From an uncultured Ruminococcus sp. (GTDB lineage Bacteria; Bacillota; Clostridia; Oscillospirales; Acutalibacteraceae), in the NCBI GenBank assembly GCA_902797065.1, contig CADBRK010000061.1, positions 1 to 10,559 on the forward strand: DNA of 10,559 bases, written 5' to 3'. Both the position numbers and the translations under genes were made by a program. Under the pieces are notes generated by a model. It saw only the letters and a program-made list of their open reading frames with translations, did no database searches and was not told the DNA's origin. Below, piece after piece: positions 1 to 4,577 of the stretch; within the stretch, counting starts at the first letter, position 1; each line of letters starts with the position of its first letter.

Positions 1-674
1 CATATTGCGGCAAGTCTGCCCGTGCGGAAGCATGCGCCGCAGTCTATTGCAATATGATTATGATTGCGATATATATATCCGGGATTTTCGCAGCAGTCTA
101 TAGTCTGCGTGGGAGTGTGACCCGTAACCAGAAACTTATCTTCAAAATATTGCTTCTCGTAATCGGGGCGTTCCCAGACAAGATCAAAAACGGTGTAGTT
201 CCCGATGGGTTTATCGGGTTTGAAATTGCCGAGGCCCGCATGAACAAGCAGGTAGTCATTGCCGTTTACCGATAGTTCTTTATAATACAGGCTTTTGTCT
301 ATATAGTCAATTACTTTCTGTTTTGTGTCGTTATCCAGATCATAGAATTCGTCGAGCGTGGGCTGACAGCCGTTCATCTGCCACAGCATAAGGTCGTTTA
401 AATACTCATCGTCAAAAGAATTTATAGAAAGCTCCGTAATCTCCTCGAGGAGCGTCGGAAGGCACCTGATCGCCATCTCCTCGTGATTACCGCGGATAAA
501 TACCACGTTAGGCATTTCCATGATCTTCAGCAGTGCTTTTATCGGGTTCGGACCTCTGTCAAGAACATCACCGAGGATATACAGAGTATCATCGTCCGTG
601 TAATCTATCAAATCAAGCAGCTCGATGAACTTATCCAACCTGCCGTGAATATCAGATATAACATATGTAGCCAT
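1..674 (-). CDS. PPP-family metallophosphatase (calcineurin-like), C-terminus cut by window edge
   Basis: Reading from ATG at 674, the protein begins MATYVISDIHGRLDKF and 224 codons are visible before the left edge. Metal-binding motifs of the bacterial PPP phosphatases are in order: DIHG (residues 8-11), GDVLDRG (35-41), GNHE (62-65), then LLVHAGL and VTGHTPT, and near the end HIAIDCG. Family knowledge says such enzymes use two metal ions to hydrolyse phosphoserine, phosphothreonine or small phosphate esters in the cytoplasm. HIAIDCG normally lies near the C-terminus, so probably only a few tens of residues are missing. A TGAGGTG ribosome site ends 5 nt before the ATG. A separate promoter and an upstream terminator suggest transcription independent of the kinase operon. 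A role in reversing the neighbouring kinases is plausible but rests on position only; a nucleotide phosphatase is an alternative. Confidence 0.93.
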   Translation of the reverse strand, partial: MATYVISDIHGRLDKFIELLDLIDYTDDDTLYILGDVLDRGPNPIKALLKIMEMPNVVFIRGNHEEMAIRCLPTLLEEITELSINSFDDEYLNDLMLWQMNGCQPTLDEFYDLDNDTKQKVIDYIDKSLYYKELSVNGNDYLLVHAGLGNFKPDKPIGNYTVFDLVWERPDYEKQYFEDKFLVTGHTPTQTIDCCENPGYIYRNHNHIAIDCGACFRTGRLAAI

Positions 675-679
675 TTTTT

Positions 680-686
680 CACCTCA
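680..686 (-). promoter_or_regulatory. Ribosome binding site of the metallophosphatase
   Basis: TGAGGTG on the minus strand, 5 nt before the ATG at 674. It supports that start codon. Confidence 0.7.
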
Positions 687-733
687 GTAACATTACACAG
701 CATTACACTGCTGCCTCGTTAATATTCAGTAAG

Positions 734-762
734 ATTATAACACACATGATTTTATTATGCAA
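734..762 (-). promoter_or_regulatory. Sigma-A-type promoter of the metallophosphatase
   Basis: On the minus strand a perfect TATAAT (734-739) lies exactly 17 nt downstream of TTGCAT (757-762), a partial match to TTGACA. Transcription would begin near 727, giving a leader of about 50 nt. It sits between the operon terminator and the phosphatase start, as expected for a separate unit. Confidence 0.7.
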
Positions 763-794
763 CTTAATTTTTTAAAGTTCTTAAAAAATATAAT

Positions 795-834
795 GAAAAT
801 AAAACGACGGGCACAGATCATAGACCTGTACCCG
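795..834 (-). terminator. Rho-independent terminator closing the five-gene operon
   Basis: On the minus strand the arms CGGGTACAG and CTGTGCCCG (826-834 and 808-816) form a 9-bp stem with one G-U pair and a 9-nt loop. A T-rich tract (TCGTTTTATTTTC) follows. It lies just beyond the stop of the PP2C gene that ends at 846. Confidence 0.85.
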
Positions 835-845
835 CTTAATAATCT

Positions 846-1577
846 TTATTGTAATATAACCGTCATAAGCGTAAGATTATCATGTCCTTCGCCTACGCGC
901 TCCATCATGCGAACAAGCAGCAACTCAGCCCACTGCCTTGCGTCTTCCGCTTTCAGATAATCTATTACTATCTCTTCGTCTTTCAGAAGTTCCCACGCTC
1001 CGTCCGAGCAGAGGAAAAAAGCGTCTCCTGCTTTAAGCAGAACATCTGCAGAATACAGTGAAGGCTCGCAGCGTTCGGGGTTGCCGAGCGCCCGAAGAAG
1101 TCTTGACTGATCCTCGTCTGTCGAGAGCTGTTCACGTGTTATCTCTCCTGCTTTATACTTTTTGTAAGCAACGGAGTGATCGTCCGTATAAGAATGCAGC
1201 TTATTGTTATGTATAAAATACACTCTCGAATCACCGACATTTGCCCATACGGCATTATCTCCGTAAACAGCCAGTGCAGCGACAGTCGTTTTCATCTTCT
1301 GCCCCATGCTGTCCTGCTCCTGAAGCTTCAGTATCGCCCGATTTGCTTCGCCGATCTTGTTTGACAGCTGTTCGGAAACATCTTCGGCTTTGTCTATCCA
1401 GATATTTTCGACCAACATTGTGACCGCCGTATCCGAAGCAAGATCACCGAGAGCGTGACCGCCGAGTCCGTCGGCAACAACAAATATGCCGACATCATTA
1501 TCGGTGATCCAACCGCTGGCGTCTTCGTTATAGCTGCGTCCGCCTTTATTGGAGTATTGGAAAACGTCAAACACCAT
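846..1577 (-). CDS. PP2C-family protein phosphatase, last gene of the operon
   Basis: This 243-residue cytoplasmic protein is a minimal PP2C catalytic domain, close to the usual length of bacterial single-domain enzymes (about 240-250). Visible motifs are SYNEDA (metal Asp19), VADGLGGHALGD (Asp36), GDSRVY, DDHSVA, LLRALGNP, FLCSDGAWELL (Asp192) and GHDNLTLM (Asp233), so the Asp set that binds Mn/Mg appears complete. There is no signal peptide or membrane segment. The family removes phosphate from phosphoserine and phosphothreonine, commonly opposing PknB-type kinases encoded nearby. The upstream gene's TAA directly abuts this ATG with no gap, which points to translational coupling. A terminator follows 11 nt after the stop. 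Likely targets, by inference, are the operon kinase and the FHA proteins. Confidence 0.95.
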   Translation of the reverse strand: MVFDVFQYSNKGGRSYNEDASGWITDNDVGIFVVADGLGGHALGDLASDTAVTMLVENIWIDKAEDVSEQLSNKIGEANRAILKLQEQDSMGQKMKTTVAALAVYGDNAVWANVGDSRVYFIHNNKLHSYTDDHSVAYKKYKAGEITREQLSTDEDQSRLLRALGNPERCEPSLYSADVLLKAGDAFFLCSDGAWELLKDEEIVIDYLKAEDARQWAELLLVRMMERVGEGHDNLTLMTVILQ

Positions 1578-2951
1578 TTACTGCGTCACTTCCACCTTGA
1601 GGATATTAGCTCTGTCGCCTACATAGAACGTATCGTTCGGTCTGAGCGGAACAGGAACCTGCGGAGTAAGCTTGCGGCCGTCGCTTGTAAATGTTCCGAA
1701 GGAAGAACCAATATCTGTCAAAGTAAACAAGCCTGTTGCGGAATCGAAATAGATCGTACAATGTCTGCCGCTTACGCCTGTAGTATTCTTTGCAAAGATG
1801 ATCTGGCAAGCCTGCGGGTCTCTGCCTATCGTTACGGGAGCCTTGCCAACGGGATACATCTTACCGTTATGCTGAGGTGCAAGCGAACGAACAACGCCCT
1901 TCATCGGACCCATGGGAGCAGCGCCGCCGGGAACGGGACCACCGGGAACAGGACCGGGTACGGGAGCTGACTTCGGCTTTGTAAGAAGTACGATAAGAAC
2001 GATAATAATTGCGATAAGAACAACTGCGCCGCCGATGATTGCGAACAGGATCCAATTCGGACCGCCGCCTACCTCTACATATTCAATGTTGTTCTTGTCA
2101 AGGAATCTCATCAGCTCGGTTGCATTCAATGCATAATAGTCAACCTCAACCTGTGTGCCGTATTTTACGTTAGACTCGACATTTGTGTTAACGCCGATTA
2201 CGTAACCGTCCTCTGTAACGAGCGGACCGCCGGAGTTACCGTGCTGAACAATAGCGTCGATAGCGATTCTCTCAACGCCCTTGCCTTCGTTAACTGCAAA
2301 CTTTGTGATCGAGCCCTTATGTACGGTAACGTCATTAAGACCATAGTGGCTTGCGCTTGTGAACTGGTTGTCTGCGTTGCCCGGGAAACCTACGGTGTAA
2401 ACAGTATCGCCGACCATGCTTTGCGTGGGTGCCATCAAAGCGATGTTGTGTCTCTTTGTTGTGGGCTCTCTGAGCTTAAGAACAGCGAGGTCAACCTTAT
2501 CGGAAGAACCGATGCAGTCTACATATGCAGGCTCATATTCGTTCTGAGCATAGTAAACTCTGAGTTCGCAGCTCTCTGCATAGATGATGATCTGGTAGCC
2601 TTCTTCCGTGTAACCATAGAAGTAAGTAAACTGACCGCCCTCGTTAGCTGTAACATAGTCCTCAACAACGTGTGCGTTTGTTACGATATACTGTGCGTCT
2701 GTTGTGCTCTTTCCTACAAAGAAGCCCGAGCCTGAGCTGAACTCAATGTCGCCGAGCGTCTGGAAAAGCTCATAATTTGTACCGTCGGAGAGATAAGCCT
2801 CTGCGCCCTTGAGGTACATTACTACAGGCACTACGCCGCCTTTAATGTTATCGTCAAATGCGGACGCGGTAACCACGCCGGAAATACTTGCCATTAATAT
2901 TGTCAGTGAAAGTAACAACACCGACATTACGCGTAATAACTTTGTTCTCAT
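1578..2951 (-). CDS. Secreted trypsin-like serine protease with membrane anchor and cytoplasmic FHA domain
   Basis: The 457-residue protein starts with a signal peptide (about 1-31, ending TASA). A trypsin-like/DegP-type domain (about 38-290) has the full triad: His94 in VTNAHVV, Asp154 in KVDLAVLKL and Ser240 in HGNSGGPLV. One helix (300-323) crosses the membrane, a Pro/Gly linker follows (326-350), and the C-terminal FHA domain (about 353-457) shows TIGRD (Gly376-Arg377) and SGRH (Ser394, His397). Predicted topology is protease outside, FHA inside. FHA domains bind phosphothreonine, so this protein could recruit phosphorylated partners inside while cutting substrates outside. No PDZ domain is seen. 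The position usually occupied by Asn in FHA domains reads Ser-Phe-Gly-Thr here, so binding may be altered. A GAGAGGG ribosome site (2959-2965) lies 7 nt before the ATG; 26 nt separate it from the upstream PP2C gene. Confidence 0.93.
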   Translation of the reverse strand: MRTKLLRVMSVLLLSLTILMASISGVVTASAFDDNIKGGVVPVVMYLKGAEAYLSDGTNYELFQTLGDIEFSSGSGFFVGKSTTDAQYIVTNAHVVEDYVTANEGGQFTYFYGYTEEGYQIIIYAESCELRVYYAQNEYEPAYVDCIGSSDKVDLAVLKLREPTTKRHNIALMAPTQSMVGDTVYTVGFPGNADNQFTSASHYGLNDVTVHKGSITKFAVNEGKGVERIAIDAIVQHGNSGGPLVTEDGYVIGVNTNVESNVKYGTQVEVDYYALNATELMRFLDKNNIEYVEVGGGPNWILFAIIGGAVVLIAIIIVLIVLLTKPKSAPVPGPVPGGPVPGGAAPMGPMKGVVRSLAPQHNGKMYPVGKAPVTIGRDPQACQIIFAKNTTGVSGRHCTIYFDSATGLFTLTDIGSSFGTFTSDGRKLTPQVPVPLRPNDTFYVGDRANILKVEVTQ

Positions 2952-2977
2952 TATTTTTCCCTCTCAATCTTTTTTAT

Positions 2978-3826
2978 TTACAGACATTGTATCAGCAATG
3001 CCGTATAGTTGTCCTGATTCGGTCTGGCGTGCTCAACAAGCCTCTGCTCCAGCATACGGCACGCATCCTGACCCGATTCGCAGTTCAATGCGTCGAGTAT
3101 CTCATATTCCGAGAGTACGCCGCCGACTCCGTCCGAGCAGGCAAGAAGCACGTCGCCTCTCTGCAGCCACATAGGTCTGACCGAATAATCAACGGAACAC
3201 ATTCCTATCATTCCCAGAAACTGAGAAAGCGCGGGGGCTTCGGGATCACTCCTGCATTCGGAAGGATCAAAGATTCCGTCTCTGATATTCTCCAGATACC
3301 TTTCGTGGCATACATTATGTTCGGTATTCAGACGATACAGCTTACCGTCACGCTTGAGGAAGAAAAAGCTGTCTCCGACGCTTGCAAAATACAGCTGTTC
3401 ATGATAGATGATACCAATAACGACCGTGCTTCCGCCGTCGCCGTCAAGCAGCTGCTCGACCTCTTCGGAAGCCGCATACACACTCTGCCTGAGCTGCTCT
3501 GCGACTCTGCCTCGTCTGTCCATATCGGTGAAGAACCTGCGGAAGCTCGCTATTGCGGTCTCGCTTGCAAGCTTACCGTCCTTCATGCCGCCCATACCAT
3601 CGCAGACGGCAAACATCAGGCCGTAATTGTTATAAAGCGCTTCGTCGAGAGCATTCATCTGAGTAAATGAATCCTCTTGTCTCTGACGCGCTCCGATCCC
3701 CTGAAGATTTGCCACTCTGTATTTCATAGTCTCATAGAGTTCAACAGTCGGTTCGAGCGTTGATTCCATAGATGTTACGGCAGGCGGTTCGATGCTTTTT
3801 TCTTTTTTACTGTTAAACCAAATCAT
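2978..3826 (-). CDS. PP2C-family protein phosphatase, middle of the operon
   Basis: The 282-residue protein has a PP2C domain from about residue 36 to the end, preceded by about 34 polar residues of unknown role. Motifs are RQRQEDSF (Asp52), AVCDGMGG (Asp76), ASVGDSFFF, LACSDGVGG (Asp232) and NQDNYTALL (Asp272). The metal-binding Asp residues are present. The usual GDSR motif reads GDSF, a substitution not found in the second PP2C of this operon. There is no signal peptide or membrane segment, so it is cytoplasmic. Its ATG overlaps the TGA of the FHA gene as ATGA, a 4-nt overlap that implies coupled translation and close stoichiometry. A start at Met34 would give just the catalytic domain, but the overlap favours the longer form. 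Expected role is to remove Ser/Thr phosphates placed by the operon kinase. Confidence 0.94.
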   Translation of the reverse strand: MIWFNSKKEKSIEPPAVTSMESTLEPTVELYETMKYRVANLQGIGARQRQEDSFTQMNALDEALYNNYGLMFAVCDGMGGMKDGKLASETAIASFRRFFTDMDRRGRVAEQLRQSVYAASEEVEQLLDGDGGSTVVIGIIYHEQLYFASVGDSFFFLKRDGKLYRLNTEHNVCHERYLENIRDGIFDPSECRSDPEAPALSQFLGMIGMCSVDYSVRPMWLQRGDVLLACSDGVGGVLSEYEILDALNCESGQDACRMLEQRLVEHARPNQDNYTALLIQCL

Positions 3827-4557
3827 ATATCAAGGCCTGAGTCAACGCCCGATTCCCAGCTGAACTTCTTATTACAGAGTGTAATAACGATATACTTGCC
3901 TTCGCCGATCTGGATAACATCGTAGCTCTTCAGAGGAGCAGATGTATAAACCGGATCGTCATTGAGGTAAACCGTATTAGTTGATTCGCCGGGAAGGAGA
4001 TAATACGAGTTGTGCTTGGGGTCATAAGCTATTCTTGCATGGTTCTCTCTCGAGATAGCGTTGTCGCCCTTGATACAGATGTCGTTCTTGTCGTTTCTGC
4101 CGATGGTGTTTGCTCTTGCATAGAACTTATAGTCTTTGCCCTTTTCCGAACCCTCAACGCATACAAGCCAGCCTACAACGGGATCGTATTCCTTCTTCTT
4201 CTGATACATAGCAACTGTCTTGCCTGTATCCTCTTCGATTTTCTTAAGGTCTCTGTACTCCTTGGGAGCTACAGTCTCGCCTACTGTTCCGTTAGCAACC
4301 GGGAAAGCCGTACCGTCGGGAACCATCGGCGGCGGCGGCATCATAGGATCACCGTAACCCATGGGTGCTCCCGCAGGGGGCATCGGCGGCTGAAAATTCA
4401 TGCCTGCTCCCATCGTCTTTCCTATTCCGAAACTGTCTTGAGGACCGAAGTTATCGGCACCGAAGTTAATACGGTTACCGCCTCCCTGACAGTATGGACA
4501 GCTTGCGTACAGATCGGTATCGTAAAGATGTCCGTTTCCACAATCTTGAATTGCCAT
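3823..4557 (-). CDS. Zinc-ribbon and FHA domain phosphopeptide-binding protein
   Basis: The 244-residue soluble protein opens with a short metal-binding knuckle: Cys6, His10, Cys20 and Cys23 (CGNGHLYD, then CPYC). A flexible Gly/Met/Pro-rich stretch follows (about 25-98), then an FHA domain (about 127-235) starting DPVVGWLVCVEG and containing NTIGRND (Gly153-Arg154), ISRENH (Ser169, His173) and STNTVYLND. FHA domains bind phosphothreonine peptides. Just before the domain lies EEDTGKTVAMY (Thr111, Thr114), placed like the phosphorylated N-terminal threonine of GarA/OdhI-type FHA proteins; a second GKT is at Thr48. The protein may thus be both substrate and reader of the kinase, which is inference. 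It is 20 nt downstream of the kinase gene, with a near-ideal ribosome site, and overlaps the PP2C gene that follows by 4 nt. Confidence 0.93.
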   Translation of the reverse strand: MAIQDCGNGHLYDTDLYASCPYCQGGGNRINFGADNFGPQDSFGIGKTMGAGMNFQPPMPPAGAPMGYGDPMMPPPPMVPDGTAFPVANGTVGETVAPKEYRDLKKIEEDTGKTVAMYQKKKEYDPVVGWLVCVEGSEKGKDYKFYARANTIGRNDKNDICIKGDNAISRENHARIAYDPKHNSYYLLPGESTNTVYLNDDPVYTSAPLKSYDVIQIGEGKYIVITLCNKKFSWESGVDSGLDI

Positions 4558-4564
4558 AATAAAT

Positions 4565-4571
4565 CCTCCTT
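4565..4571 (-). promoter_or_regulatory. Strong ribosome binding site of the zinc-ribbon/FHA gene
   Basis: AAGGAGG on the minus strand, exactly 7 nt before the ATG at 4557. It is the best ribosome site in the window, suggesting high production of the FHA protein relative to its operon partners. Confidence 0.85.
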
Positions 4572-4577
4572 AGAATT

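Noticed and set aside
1455..1970. Plus-strand open frame of 171 codons across the PP2C/protease junction
   Set aside because: It overlaps the catalytic start of PP2C and the FHA domain on the other strand, and its codons look like a shadow.
2888..3670. Plus-strand open frame of 260 codons opposite the PP2C and protease genes
   Set aside because: It lies antisense to a gene with intact PP2C motifs. Its translation has no recognisable domain and no convincing start signal.
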